Assembly (NCBI GenBank): GCA_001899385.1
Contig: MOYB01000001.1
Span: forward strand, 197,717 to 230,158
Direction of reading: 5' to 3'
Source of the DNA: Candidatus Caenarcanum bioreactoricola
GTDB lineage: Bacteria > Cyanobacteriota > Vampirovibrionia > Caenarcaniphilales > Caenarcanaceae
Length of the DNA: 32,442 nt
Both the position numbers and the translations under genes were made by a program. Under the pieces are notes generated by a model. That model saw nothing but the letters and a program-made list of their open reading frames with translations, made no database searches and was not told the DNA's origin. The stretch's first letter is position 1. Each line of letters starts with the position of its first letter. Of this stretch, positions 24,593 through 32,442 are shown piece by piece.

Positions 24593-26239
24593 TTAATAAT
24601 TTCTTTCAATATGAGGTATGTGTGCTATATTCTCAAGTGCTTCTTGTGTTGAATTAAAACAATTTTCTTCTTTTATTTCATCTAAAATACCAGACTTAAT
24701 AAGTTTAGTTTTCACTTCTTTTCTTAAAGTTGTAAGAATTAATCTTATATTTCGTTTCTTTAATTCAGTATTTATATTTTTTAATGCAATGATTGCACTT
24801 GCATCCATTTGATTTATAAAACGCATTCGTAATATAACATTTTTTACATCAGGAAGATTTTCAAGTAAATTCATAAATTGCCCTATTGCTCCAAAAAATA
24901 AAGGTCCTTCCATTCTATATATAGCAATTTGTTTACTTATTTCATCAGAGATACCAGACTTAGCAGTTCTTTCATTGTCCATTCGTATTAAATGAGGATC
25001 ACTCATATGTTTTATAAAAATAATTCCTGCCATTAATAAACCAATTTGAACTGCTAAAATCAAATCAAAAAAGACTGTAATTAAAATAGTTATAAGCATT
25101 ACTAATAAATCTGAAGTTGCAGTCTTTCTTAAAAAAGTTATAGATTCCCATTCAAACATATTATAAGCAGAATACATCAAAATCGCGGAAAGTACTGTTA
25201 AAGGAATTTTAGAAACTAATGGAGTTAAAAATATTACAAAAATTAATAAAAATAAACCGTGAAATATTCCAGATAATCTAGTTTTTGCTCCGGATTTTAT
25301 ATTAACAGCAGTTCGTGCAATAGCACCAGTCCCTGGTATTCCTCCAAAAAATGAAATAATTATATTTCCTAATCCTTGACCAATTAGTTCTTGATTACTA
25401 TGATGTTTTTCTTCCGGAGTCATACTGTCTGCTGCTAATGCAGATAGAAGAGATTCAATACTCCCTAAAGCAGCAATTGCCATCGCAGCAGACATTAGTT
25501 TTTGAATCATTGAAAAATCATTCCAAAAAGGTACTCCTTGAAATATAGGCAGAGATTGTGGAATAGCACCAACAGTTTTTATTGGAAATTTAAAGAATTC
25601 AATGATTAATACAGCTATTATAAGAACAATTATAGATGGGGGGATTTTTTTATTTATTTTTCGCCAAAAGATTAATATAAATAAAGATAAAATTCCAAGT
25701 CCTAAAGCATAAATATTTATTTCATTAATATGTGAAATAATACCAATTAATCTATTTAAAAAATTATTTTCTCCTTTTAGTTCAAGACCAAGAAAATTAT
25801 TAAGCTGACTAAAGAAAATTACTATAGCAATACCATTTGTAAAGCCAGATAAAACAGAATAAGGTATGTATTTTGCTAAAGAACCAAGCCTTAAAATTCC
25901 AAAAGTTAATTGAATTAAACCGGCAAGCAAAGAAATAAGAAAGATTTTATCAAGTCCATATTGATTAACAATATCAATAAGAATAACTGCCATTGCACCA
26001 GTAGGTCCCGTTACTTGAACAGAAGATCCTCCTAATAAAGAAGCAATAATGCCTGTTATTATAGCAGTATATAGTCCTGTTTCAGGAGGAGCGCCACTTG
26101 CAATTGCAAATCCTAAGGCTAAAGGTAATGCAACTATAGCAACTATAAATCCAGAGATTAAGTCGTTCTTCCAATGAGCGAATAGATTTTTAGGATTTAA
26201 ATTTCTTTTAAGATAAAGATAATTAGAACTTTTAAACAT
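24593..26239 (-). CDS. SulP-family anion transporter with STAS domain
   Basis: An inner-membrane transporter of 548 aa, SulP (SLC26) family. The membrane domain (about 25-420, 14-helix UraA-like fold) begins with DLISGFIVAIVALPLALGFA. It contains the family signature GLYTAI...GSSVQVTGPTGAM (55-83). A C-terminal STAS domain (about 435-540) has the usual fold and NQMDASAI at the position of the D-S-S-G loop. SulP proteins carry sulfate or bicarbonate; the cyanobacterial BicA is a Na+/HCO3- member. Substrate cannot be decided here: no sulfate-assimilation or carboxysome genes are adjacent. It is divergent from metK with a 181-base gap. The ATG has only a weak GAAAG about 12 bases upstream. Confidence 0.92.
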   Translation of the reverse strand: MFKSSNYLYLKRNLNPKNLFAHWKNDLISGFIVAIVALPLALGFAIASGAPPETGLYTAIITGIIASLLGGSSVQVTGPTGAMAVILIDIVNQYGLDKIFLISLLAGLIQLTFGILRLGSLAKYIPYSVLSGFTNGIAIVIFFSQLNNFLGLELKGENNFLNRLIGIISHINEINIYALGLGILSLFILIFWRKINKKIPPSIIVLIIAVLIIEFFKFPIKTVGAIPQSLPIFQGVPFWNDFSMIQKLMSAAMAIAALGSIESLLSALAADSMTPEEKHHSNQELIGQGLGNIIISFFGGIPGTGAIARTAVNIKSGAKTRLSGIFHGLFLLIFVIFLTPLVSKIPLTVLSAILMYSAYNMFEWESITFLRKTATSDLLVMLITILITVFFDLILAVQIGLLMAGIIFIKHMSDPHLIRMDNERTAKSGISDEISKQIAIYRMEGPLFFGAIGQFMNLLENLPDVKNVILRMRFINQMDASAIIALKNINTELKKRNIRLILTTLRKEVKTKLIKSGILDEIKEENCFNSTQEALENIAHIPHIERNY

Positions 26240-26363
26240 TTTTAAATAACTTTCTTAATATTTTATTCCTTTTTTTAATAGTTTTGTACTTTATTTAAAT
26301 AAGGTCTAATACTTAATAAATTAAAAATATTAAAAAAAATTAATATATTTTCTATAAAAATTA

Positions 26364-26392
26364 TTGAATGTGTGCTTTATGAATGTTAATAT
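26364..26392 (+). promoter_or_regulatory. Probable metK promoter
   Basis: TTGAAT (26364-26369), a 17-base spacer and TAATAT (26387-26392), with TG just before the -10, lie about 28 bases upstream of the metK ATG. No SAM riboswitch structure is recognisable in the 181-base gap. Confidence 0.5.
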
Positions 26393-26420
26393 AAATAAAC
26401 TTAAATTTAAATAAAAATTA

Positions 26421-27662
26421 ATGAAATATTTATTTACTTCAGAATCTGTTACAGAAGGACATCCAGATAAAATTTGTGATCAAATATCAGATGCTGTTTT
26501 AGATGAAATTTTAGCTAAAGATCCTGAGGCGCGTGTTGCTTGTGAAACTCTTGTATGTACTGACTTGGTCTTTGTTACAGGAGAAATAACAACTAAAGCT
26601 GAAGTAAATTATATAGATATAGTTAAAAAAACTCTTGCTGATATTGGTTATACAGACCCTAATCTTAAATTTTCTAATGATAGTTGCATAATAAATATTG
26701 CTATTAATCAACAATCGCCTGATATTTCTCAAACAGTAACTAGTTCTTTTGAACAACGTAATGAAAGAGTTAAAGATACTGCAGATATAATGGGTGCCGG
26801 AGATCAAGGAATAATGTTTGGTTATGCTTGTGATGAAACGCCAGAATTAATGCCTTATCCTATTGCTTTAGCTCATAAACTAGCTTTAAAATTAAGTGAA
26901 GTAAGAAAAAATAAAACCTTAAGTTTTTTACGTCCTGATGGTAAAACTCAAGTAACAATAGAATATAAAGATAATAAACCTTATAGAATACATACTATTC
27001 TTATTTCTGCTCAACATAGTGAAACTGTTTCAAATCCTGTTTTAATGAACAATATAAGAAAATATGTAATAGATGAAGTTTTAAAAGATTATGATTTAAA
27101 GATTGATGCCGAAACAAATATAATAATTAATCCTTCTGGGCGATTTGTAATAGGAGGTCCTCATGGTGATGCAGGTTTAACTGGTCGTAAAATAATAATA
27201 GATACTTATGGTGGATATGCAAAACATGGTGGTGGAGCTTTTTCAGGCAAAGATCCTTCAAAAGTTGACCGTTCGGCAGCTTATATGTGCAGATATGTTG
27301 CAAAAAACATTGTTGCAGCAAAACTTGCAGAAAAATGTGAAATTCAAGTTTCTTATGCTATAGGTAAGGCAAGACCTATTTCTATCACTGCTTTTACTTA
27401 TGGTACTGGAATAATTTCAGATTATCATCTTTCAAAATTAATAGAAGAATCTTTTGATTGGAGACCATGGACAATTATAGAGAATTTCCAGCTTAAGAAG
27501 CTTCCACAAATTCATAATGGTGAGTTTTATAGAAAAACTGCTTCCTATGGACATTTTGGAAGAAATGACTTGGATTTGCCTTGGGAAAAAACTGATATGG
27601 TAGAAGAACTTAAAAAAAAATCTTTAAAACATATTTATAAAAGAGAAAAATGTTTAGTTTAA
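26421..27662 (+). CDS. metK: MetK, S-adenosylmethionine synthase
   Basis: Makes S-adenosylmethionine from methionine and ATP in the cytoplasm; the methyl donor for, among others, the Dam methylase encoded further right. Conserved signatures are present: [16 protein letters not shown] with His14 and Asp16, [12 protein letters not shown] (125-136), [13 protein letters not shown] (245-257) and GGGAFSGKD (270-278). At 413 aa it is slightly longer than the typical 380-400, mainly from a Lys-rich C-terminus. No clear Shine-Dalgarno precedes the ATG. It is divergent from the SulP gene and followed by the RlpA-like gene after 138 bases. Confidence 0.97.
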   Translation: MKYLFTSESVTEGHPDKICDQISDAVLDEILAKDPEARVACETLVCTDLVFVTGEITTKAEVNYIDIVKKTLADIGYTDPNLKFSNDSCIINIAINQQSPDISQTVTSSFEQRNERVKDTADIMGAGDQGIMFGYACDETPELMPYPIALAHKLALKLSEVRKNKTLSFLRPDGKTQVTIEYKDNKPYRIHTILISAQHSETVSNPVLMNNIRKYVIDEVLKDYDLKIDAETNIIINPSGRFVIGGPHGDAGLTGRKIIIDTYGGYAKHGGGAFSGKDPSKVDRSAAYMCRYVAKNIVAAKLAEKCEIQVSYAIGKARPISITAFTYGTGIISDYHLSKLIEESFDWRPWTIIENFQLKKLPQIHNGEFYRKTASYGHFGRNDLDLPWEKTDMVEELKKKSLKHIYKREKCLV

Positions 27663-27746
27663 AAATATAAGAAAATTTAATGCCATAGCAAAAAAGTTCC
27701 TAAAATTGCAATACTAAATCAATATGGAAGAAAGGCGTGATACGGG

Positions 27747-27776
27747 TTGTAAGTTTTTATGAAAAAAATTTAATAT
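27747..27776 (+). promoter_or_regulatory. Possible promoter of the RlpA-like gene
   Basis: TTGTAA (27747-27752), an 18-base spacer and TAATAT (27771-27776) lie about 25 bases upstream of the RlpA-like ATG. A short GC-richer patch (GGCGTGATACGGG, 27734-27746) just before it is unexplained. A ydaO-type c-di-AMP riboswitch was looked for and not seen. Confidence 0.3.
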
Positions 27777-27800
27777 TTAAAGAGTTTTTGGAAAAGTATT

Positions 27801-28316
27801 ATGAAAACTCTCTTTAAAAATAGTTTTATTTATTTTTTGCTTATAAGTTTAAATTTAACTGTAATAGCTCAAGATAAATTAAGTCAAAAAGAATTATTAA
27901 ATCTCAATGATACAACTAATCAAGAAGAGATTGAATCTTTAACAGAAGAAGAAATATTAGAAAATAAAACTGAAAAAAAAGCTCTTTTTAATATTGATTT
28001 TAAAAGTTTATTTGATTTTAATAAATTTCAAGAAGTTCTAGCAAGTTGTTATGGACCGGGACTTTATGGTAATAAAACAGCAAATGGTATACTCTTAAAA
28101 ACTCAAACTTTAGGAATTGCACATAAAAATCTTCAGTTAAATAAACCTATAAAAATATTAGCAAATAATAATAAAGTTATAGATGTAAAAGTAATTGATA
28201 GAGGACCTTTTATTAAAAGTCGTGAAATAGATATTACTGAAGCTACTGCTAAAGAATTAGGTTTTAAAAGCTGTAGTGATTTCGGTGTTAGGAAAATTAA
28301 AGTAAATTACAATTAA
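27801..28316 (+). CDS. RlpA-like double-psi beta-barrel exported protein
   Basis: A 171-aa exported protein. Residues 1-24 form a signal peptide (KTLFKNS, hydrophobic core, cleavage likely after VIA), without a lipobox Cys. An acidic linker (about 28-60) is followed by an RlpA-type double-psi beta-barrel domain (about 79-170): SCYGPGLYGNKTANG (82-96), IAHKNLQL and VIDRGPFIKSREIDIT (131-146). RlpA homologues are septal lytic transglycosylases. His108 and Asp133 match two proposed catalytic residues, but the Glu expected after TANG is Ile97, so activity is doubtful. Cys83 (where many homologues have Trp) and Cys158 are the only cysteines and could pair in a disulfide. There is no SPOR domain. 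It converges on the HtrA gene with a palindromic repeat element between. Confidence 0.85.
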   Translation: MKTLFKNSFIYFLLISLNLTVIAQDKLSQKELLNLNDTTNQEEIESLTEEEILENKTEKKALFNIDFKSLFDFNKFQEVLASCYGPGLYGNKTANGILLKTQTLGIAHKNLQLNKPIKILANNNKVIDVKVIDRGPFIKSREIDITEATAKELGFKSCSDFGVRKIKVNYN

Positions 28317-28365
28317 ATTTTTATACTAAAAAGTAATCTATATATAAAAAATCCAACTAAAATCT

Positions 28366-28503
28366 TTTTTAGAAACCCCCCGACCCCCTTAACAGGGGGA
28401 GATTGAGCCTATAGTCTCATGGAGGTTTGGGGCGACAAGCCCCTTTTAAAACTTGCATCCTTTAGATTCCCCCTGTTAAGGGGGTGAAGGAGGTTTCTAA
28501 AAA
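28366..28503. mobile_element. Palindromic MITE-like repeat element
   Basis: A 138-base element with GC-rich terminal inverted repeats of about 38 bases: the left arm starts TTTTTAGAAACC and has CCCCCTTAACAGGGGGA, and the right arm is its near-perfect complement ending GGTTTCTAAAAA. Each arm itself holds a small CCCCCTTAACAGGGGG-type palindrome. The core (about 28405-28463) has no ORF. AATC flanks both ends and may be a target duplication, though the A/T context makes this ambiguous. It lies between the convergent 3' ends of the RlpA-like and HtrA genes, where it could also fold as a strong terminator hairpin. Its C-rich core resembles the sequences at both ends of the window. Confidence 0.75.
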
Positions 28504-28515
28504 TCTATTTATTAA

Positions 28516-29703
28516 TTAATTGCTATTAGCTATTTCACTTTTAACATTTATTGTTTTTTCTTCTATACCTTTATTTGTTTTTCTTTTAATTTTAATTTTG
28601 AAATTTGTATTTTTAGGATTAGATCTTATTTTATGAATGAAATCTACTGGCGAAGTCATTTCTTTATCATTTACAGAAACTATAAGATCTCCTCTTCTAA
28701 ATCCTGCTCTGTCTGCTGGTCCATCTTCTCTAACTCCTTCAACTAATACCCCTTTTAAATCTTCTTCATCTCCGAAAAATAAACTTATAAAATCTGCATA
28801 TTGATCTGAAGGTGGAACTATTGAAATTCCTATTGAAGCTCTTTCAATATGCCCTTCTTTTATAATAGTACTTACTATGTTTTTAGCATAATTAGAAGGT
28901 ATTGCAAAACCTGGACTATGTGGTGCTATTTGTATAAAACTTGTTATTCCTATTACTTCACCATTTAAATTTATAAGTGGTCCACCTGAATTACCTGGAT
29001 TAATTTGAGCATAAGTTTGAATATATTCAAGATCTCCTACAAGAGCTTCTTTACTAACTTCTGGTCTTTTTCTGGAAACTGCACTTATTATACCAAAACC
29101 AACTGTTTGTTCTGCCCCAAGAGAACTTCCTATAGTAAGTGCAAATTCACCAGCTTTAACAAGACTAGAATTAGCCCATTTTATAGGATTTAGATTTTCT
29201 GCGTTTATCTTTATAACAGCAATATCACTATCTTCATCAGCACCTATAACTTCTGCAGTATATCTTTTTTCATCATATAAAACAACTTCTATTTTAGAAG
29301 CTTTAACTCTATTTCCATTAATTTCTGGATTTATAACATGTGCATTAGTTACTATATATCCGTCTTTTGAAATTATAAAACCAGAACCATCACCTACTTT
29401 AGATTCAAAAGAAAGTACTTTAGGTTGAACTTTAAAGCTTTCTTCTCCGTATTTATTAACACTTCGCTTAACTAAGCCAACCTTTTTTTTACCTTTAACA
29501 GAAATTTCTAGGCTAACAACAGATTGAGCAGACTCTTCTGCAATTTCTGAAACAAAACTTAAAGAATTTTTTATTGTTTTATTCTTTGAATTTAATTCTT
29601 CTTTTTTTGCTTCATTTACTTCTTCTGCCTTAAAACAACTACTAAAGCTTAAACAACTAACTATTAATAAACAAATAAATAATAAATTTTTATGAATTTT
29701 CAT
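28516..29703 (-). CDS. HtrA/DegP-type serine protease with one PDZ domain
   Basis: An envelope quality-control protease of 395 aa. Residues 1-23 look like a lipoprotein signal (hydrophobic core then SFSSC, Cys23), so it is probably lipid-anchored rather than free in the periplasm; Cys17 is an alternative, poorer site. The trypsin-like domain (about 50-275) has a complete catalytic triad: His122 (VTNAHV), Asp160 (DSDIAVIK) and Ser239 (NPGNSGGPL). A charged insertion (about 68-103) precedes the domain core. One PDZ domain follows (about 295-388, GVLVEGVREDGPADRAGFRRGD). DegP has two PDZ domains; one is typical of DegS and many cyanobacterial-type HtrAs. It is divergent from ychF with a 100-base gap. 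No clear Shine-Dalgarno is seen. Confidence 0.93.
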   Translation of the reverse strand: MKIHKNLLFICLLIVSCLSFSSCFKAEEVNEAKKEELNSKNKTIKNSLSFVSEIAEESAQSVVSLEISVKGKKKVGLVKRSVNKYGEESFKVQPKVLSFESKVGDGSGFIISKDGYIVTNAHVINPEINGNRVKASKIEVVLYDEKRYTAEVIGADEDSDIAVIKINAENLNPIKWANSSLVKAGEFALTIGSSLGAEQTVGFGIISAVSRKRPEVSKEALVGDLEYIQTYAQINPGNSGGPLINLNGEVIGITSFIQIAPHSPGFAIPSNYAKNIVSTIIKEGHIERASIGISIVPPSDQYADFISLFFGDEEDLKGVLVEGVREDGPADRAGFRRGDLIVSVNDKEMTSPVDFIHKIRSNPKNTNFKIKIKRKTNKGIEEKTINVKSEIANSN

Positions 29704-29803
29704 TTTTTCAAACCAATAAGTTATTAATTTATTTTAAGTATACTCTGAAAATTTAAACAATTAAGTATGATTTAATAAAATCCTAAAAATTAATTTATTT
29801 TAT

Positions 29804-30889
29804 ATGTTAAGTGCCGGAATAGTAGGACTGCCTAATGTTGGGAAATCTACACTTTTTAATGCTCTTATAAGGAATTATAAAGCTGAAGCTGCAAACTTTC
29901 CTTTTTGTACTATAGATCCTAATGTCGGTATAGTTAACCTCCCAGATGAAAGACTTGAAACTTTGAGAAAACTTGAAAATTCAGAAAAAATAATTTATGC
30001 AGGTTTTGAATTTGTAGATATTGCAGGTTTAGTTAAAGGTGCCTCTGAAGGTGCTGGTCTTGGAAATAAATTCCTTAGTCATATAAGAGAAGTTGATGCT
30101 ATTGTTTATGTAATAAGATGTTTTGAAGATAAAGATATACATCATGTTGATGGTTCAATTGATTCTATAAGAGATTTTGAAACTATTTCATTTGAATTAG
30201 CACTTTCAGATCTTACTGTCATAAAAAAACGTATTGAAAAAATACAAAAAAATTGTAAAGCAGGAGATAAAGCCTATCAAATAGAAGAGGAAATTCTTAA
30301 AAAAATAGAAGCTTCTATCGAAAATATAAGTCCTATAGAACTTGATAATGAAGAAAAAGCAGTTATAAAGCATCTTAATCTTTTATCTCTTAAACCTTTT
30401 TTAGTAGCAGCAAATCTTAAAGAAGAAGAATTAGCTGAAACTGAAAAAAATACTCAATATATAAAACTTAAAAATCATCTTCCTAATATTAATGTAATTC
30501 CAGTATCTGCTAAAATCGAAGCTGAATTAATAGAATTAACCGAAGAAGAAGCAAAAGAATATCTCTTAGCACTTAATGTAAAAGAATCAGGAATTAAAAC
30601 ACTTATAAGAAATGCTTTTGATACTTTAGGTTTAATGACTTATTTTACAGTTGGACCAAAAGAAACAAGAGCGTGGACTATAGAAAAAAATTCAAAAGCA
30701 CCTAAAGCTGCAGGGGCAATTCATAGTGATTTTGAAAGAGGATTTATAAAAGCAGAGATTATTTCTTTTAATGATTTTGTACAATGTGGTTCAAAAGCAA
30801 AAGCAAGAGAAGTAGGGAAATTAAGACTTGAAGGTAAAGAATATATAGTTCAAGAAGCAGATATAATAGAATTTAAGTTTAATGTTTAA
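29804..30889 (+). CDS. ychF: YchF/OLA1 ribosome-associated ATPase
   Basis: An Obg-family P-loop protein of 361 aa, the usual length. The P-loop GLPNVGKS (8-15) is followed by the G3 motif DIAGLVKGASEGAGLGNKFLSHIREVD (written in part), the YchF hallmark. The usual GTP-specificity NKxD is replaced by NLKE (in VAANLKEEEL), which marks YchF as an ATP-preferring member. A central coiled coil (about 130-190) and a C-terminal TGS domain (about 280-361, starting TLGLMTYFTVG) complete it. It binds ribosomes and modulates stress responses in the family. It lies 14 bases upstream of dam on the same strand, so they are likely co-transcribed. Confidence 0.96.
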   Translation: MLSAGIVGLPNVGKSTLFNALIRNYKAEAANFPFCTIDPNVGIVNLPDERLETLRKLENSEKIIYAGFEFVDIAGLVKGASEGAGLGNKFLSHIREVDAIVYVIRCFEDKDIHHVDGSIDSIRDFETISFELALSDLTVIKKRIEKIQKNCKAGDKAYQIEEEILKKIEASIENISPIELDNEEKAVIKHLNLLSLKPFLVAANLKEEELAETEKNTQYIKLKNHLPNINVIPVSAKIEAELIELTEEEAKEYLLALNVKESGIKTLIRNAFDTLGLMTYFTVGPKETRAWTIEKNSKAPKAAGAIHSDFERGFIKAEIISFNDFVQCGSKAKAREVGKLRLEGKEYIVQEADIIEFKFNV

Positions 30890-30903
30890 ATTATTTTTTA
30901 TTT

Positions 30904-31719
30904 ATGACATTTTATCCTATTGTTAAATGGGCTGGTGGTAAAAGACAAATCCTCTCTGAAATAAAAAATAATTTACCTGAAAATTACAATTGTTATTTTG
31001 AACCGTTTATTGGAGGAGGAGCACTATTCTTTGATCTGCAACCTAAAAAAGCTTATATCTCAGATGTTAATGAAGAACTTATAAATTTATATTGTGTTGT
31101 TAGAGATAATTGTCAAGAACTTATACAAGACCTTTGTAAACATGAAAATACTAAAGAATATTTTTTAACAATTAGAAATATTGATAGAAAGACTGAATAT
31201 AAAGAATGGACTGCTATTCAAAAAGCAAGTAGATTTATTTATTTAAATAGAACTTGTTTTAATGGGCTTTATAGAGTTAATAGTAAAGGGGAATTTAATG
31301 TACCTTTTGGAAATTACTTGAATCCTCGTATTATTGACAAAGAAAATCTCTTAAATTGCTCTTATATTCTGAAAACTACAATAATTAAATATGCTGATTT
31401 TTCTATGATTTTAGATTATGTAAAAAAAGATGATTTTGTATATTTTGATCCGCCTTATATGCCTCTAAATCCTACTTCAAATTTTACTTCTTATACAAAA
31501 CAAGGATTTGATTTTGATATGCAAATTAAGCTTAAAAACCTTTGTGATGAGTTAACTGCTAAAGGTATTTATTTTTTATTATCTAATTCTGATACAGAAA
31601 CGATAAATAAGCTTTATTCATCATATAATATAAAAAAAATCTTTGCTTCTAGGATTATAAATTCAAATGTAAATAAACGCGGTAGAATTACAGAAGTATT
31701 AATAAAAAATTACTTTTAA
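30904..31719 (+). CDS. dam: Dam-like DNA adenine-N6 methyltransferase
   Basis: A class D12 (alpha-type) adenine methyltransferase of 271 aa, normal for the Dam/DpnM group. WAGGKRQIL (9-17) and FEPFIGGGALFF (32-43) form the SAM-binding motifs, and DPPY (182-185) is the catalytic motif IV. The recognition region RTCFNGLYRVNSKGEFNVPFG-like (116-136) and FTSYTKQGF (194-202) resemble GATC-specific enzymes, so GATC methylation is likely but inferred. No restriction endonuclease or mutH/seqA gene lies beside it, so it looks like a solitary methylase. It is 14 bases after ychF without a Shine-Dalgarno, and its stop shares a base with the next start (TAATG). Confidence 0.92.
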   Translation: MTFYPIVKWAGGKRQILSEIKNNLPENYNCYFEPFIGGGALFFDLQPKKAYISDVNEELINLYCVVRDNCQELIQDLCKHENTKEYFLTIRNIDRKTEYKEWTAIQKASRFIYLNRTCFNGLYRVNSKGEFNVPFGNYLNPRIIDKENLLNCSYILKTTIIKYADFSMILDYVKKDDFVYFDPPYMPLNPTSNFTSYTKQGFDFDMQIKLKNLCDELTAKGIYFLLSNSDTETINKLYSSYNIKKIFASRIINSNVNKRGRITEVLIKNYF

Positions 31720-32354
31720 TGAATCATGAACAAATAGGTTTAATAAGTTTAAGAATATCTTTTTTTATATATCTTATATATTTTATTCCACAAATATGGC
31801 TTAACTTCAAGAAAAAAACAACTGCTGGTTTAAGTTTAAACACACATTTTCTATTGTTTTTAGCATATATATTAGATCTTGCTTATGCTTGGGGGCTAAA
31901 TATGCAAATAGAATATAAGCTTGTTAACTTTAGTGGGCTTTTAAGTCTATTAATTCAACATTTCCAAATATTTTTTTATATTAAGTCTATAAAAGATTTA
32001 CCTAAAATAAAATATTGGAAGATTATAAGTTTATGCTTTACAAGCCTTATTCTATTTATTTTAGGAGGACTTTATTTTAAAATATTTTCTAAATTCTTTT
32101 TAATAGGTTTTGGCTTTATTGCAGGTGCTAGTTGGATGACTTATATAATTCCACAATTAATAAATAATTTTAAAAATCCTGAAAATAAAAAAGGACTTTC
32201 TATTGTTTTTATTATTTTATGTATTATAGGTAATTCTTCAGACATAGTTTCAGCTTGGATGCTTAATTGGGAACTTCCAAGTAAAATTTATTCACCTCTA
32301 TCTCTTATTTGTAAATTTATTTTTGCTTATCAGTATTTTAGAAAAACTCCTTGA
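31719..32354 (+). CDS. PQ-loop (SWEET/cystinosin-like) membrane protein
   Basis: A 211-aa integral membrane protein with about seven hydrophobic helices and two PQ-loop motifs, FIPQIWLNFKKKTTAGLS (23-40) and IIPQLINNF, each at the end of the first helix of a three-helix bundle. This two-bundle arrangement is that of PQ-loop transporters (cystinosin, SWEET and relatives) but the bacterial substrate is not predictable. It overlaps the dam stop by one base (TAATG at 31717-31721), so translation is probably coupled; no functional link is obvious. It ends with TGA 88 bases before the window end, just before a C-rich repeat. Confidence 0.85.
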   Translation: MNHEQIGLISLRISFFIYLIYFIPQIWLNFKKKTTAGLSLNTHFLLFLAYILDLAYAWGLNMQIEYKLVNFSGLLSLLIQHFQIFFYIKSIKDLPKIKYWKIISLCFTSLILFILGGLYFKIFSKFFLIGFGFIAGASWMTYIIPQLINNFKNPENKKGLSIVFIILCIIGNSSDIVSAWMLNWELPSKIYSPLSLICKFIFAYQYFRKTP

Positions 32355-32442
32355 GCGCCCTAGTTCCCCTACTCCCCCACAAAATTACAAGTTGATTCGA
32401 AGAGGTTTCCCCTGTTTTCGACCCCCAACCCCCTTACTCCCC
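32355..32442. repeat. C-rich right-end repeat, partly inverted copy of the left end
   Basis: Gene-free, C-rich 88 bases. Positions 32422-32441 are the exact reverse complement of bases 1-20. CGACCCCCAACCCCCTT-like and GGTTTCCCCTGTT-like stretches here resemble the arms of the element at 28366-28503, suggesting one repeat family. Confidence 0.7.

Noticed and set aside
26240..26420. SAM riboswitch upstream of metK
   Set aside because: The gap is almost pure A/T without the paired GC-containing stems such riboswitches need.
27663..27800. Possible c-di-AMP (ydaO) riboswitch before the RlpA-like gene
   Set aside because: RlpA-like genes can be targets of this riboswitch and a c-di-AMP hydrolase is present, but the conserved GGGG/GACGG and CCCGAACC-type elements are not found in the 138 bases.

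Overview
The window is AT-rich (mostly A/T by eye, with sharply GC-rich patches only in repeats), densely coding DNA that uses the standard bacterial code (TGA acts as a stop, for example at 8631-8633). A 20-base G-rich sequence at the left end is repeated exactly, inverted, at the right end. The window is therefore probably a complete assembly contig broken at dispersed repeats. An NAD-linked [FeFe] hydrogenase points to an anaerobic fermenter. FabI, PBP2, an HtrA lipoprotein and an RlpA-like protein suit a diderm. The cyanobacteria-like flavour of several genes (a BicA/SulP-type transporter, a short RNase D, a DprA/SLOG-like protein, a LuxR-type pseudo-response regulator) makes a non-photosynthetic cyanobacterial relative (Vampirovibrionia/Melainabacteria, Gastranaerophilales-like) the best guess. 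This is inferred from gene content only. Layout, left to right: ribD (-) lies beside the left repeat. hisF and comEC (+) are coupled through TAATG, and a convergent LuxR-type regulator (-) follows. Next is a + strand run: a DUF4177-like protein, a basic 93-aa orphan, a DprA/SLOG-like protein, a DEDDy 3'-5' exonuclease and a HerA-type ATPase. The last three are nearly contiguous or overlapping. A long - strand block from 16679 down to 8637 holds an AIM24-family protein, fabI, a small membrane protein, pgpH (c-di-AMP phosphodiesterase), mrdA (PBP2) and a 651-aa membrane-associated orphan. gpsA and a 185-aa orphan (+) end at a bidirectional terminator. A second - strand block has a SulP transporter, a divergent sigma-70 factor and hydC-hydB-hydA, the three subunits of a probable electron-bifurcating [FeFe] hydrogenase. 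The right part has metK and an RlpA-like protein (+), a 138-bp palindromic MITE-like element, an HtrA-type protease (-), and ychF, dam and a PQ-loop membrane protein (+), then the right-end repeat. Functional themes are redox/H2 metabolism (hydABC, gpsA, fabI), envelope growth and its second-messenger control (pgpH, mrdA, rlpA, htrA), DNA processing (SLOG protein, exonuclease, HerA, ComEC, Dam) and cofactor/amino-acid synthesis (ribD, hisF, metK). The most unusual items are the SLOG-exonuclease-HerA cassette, the divergent sigma factor, the pseudo-receiver regulator, a ComEC with no metal-binding nuclease motif, an RlpA lacking its usual catalytic Glu, and the palindromic repeat element. No rRNA, tRNA, CRISPR array or transposase was seen, and no gene-free stretch exceeds about 200 bases.
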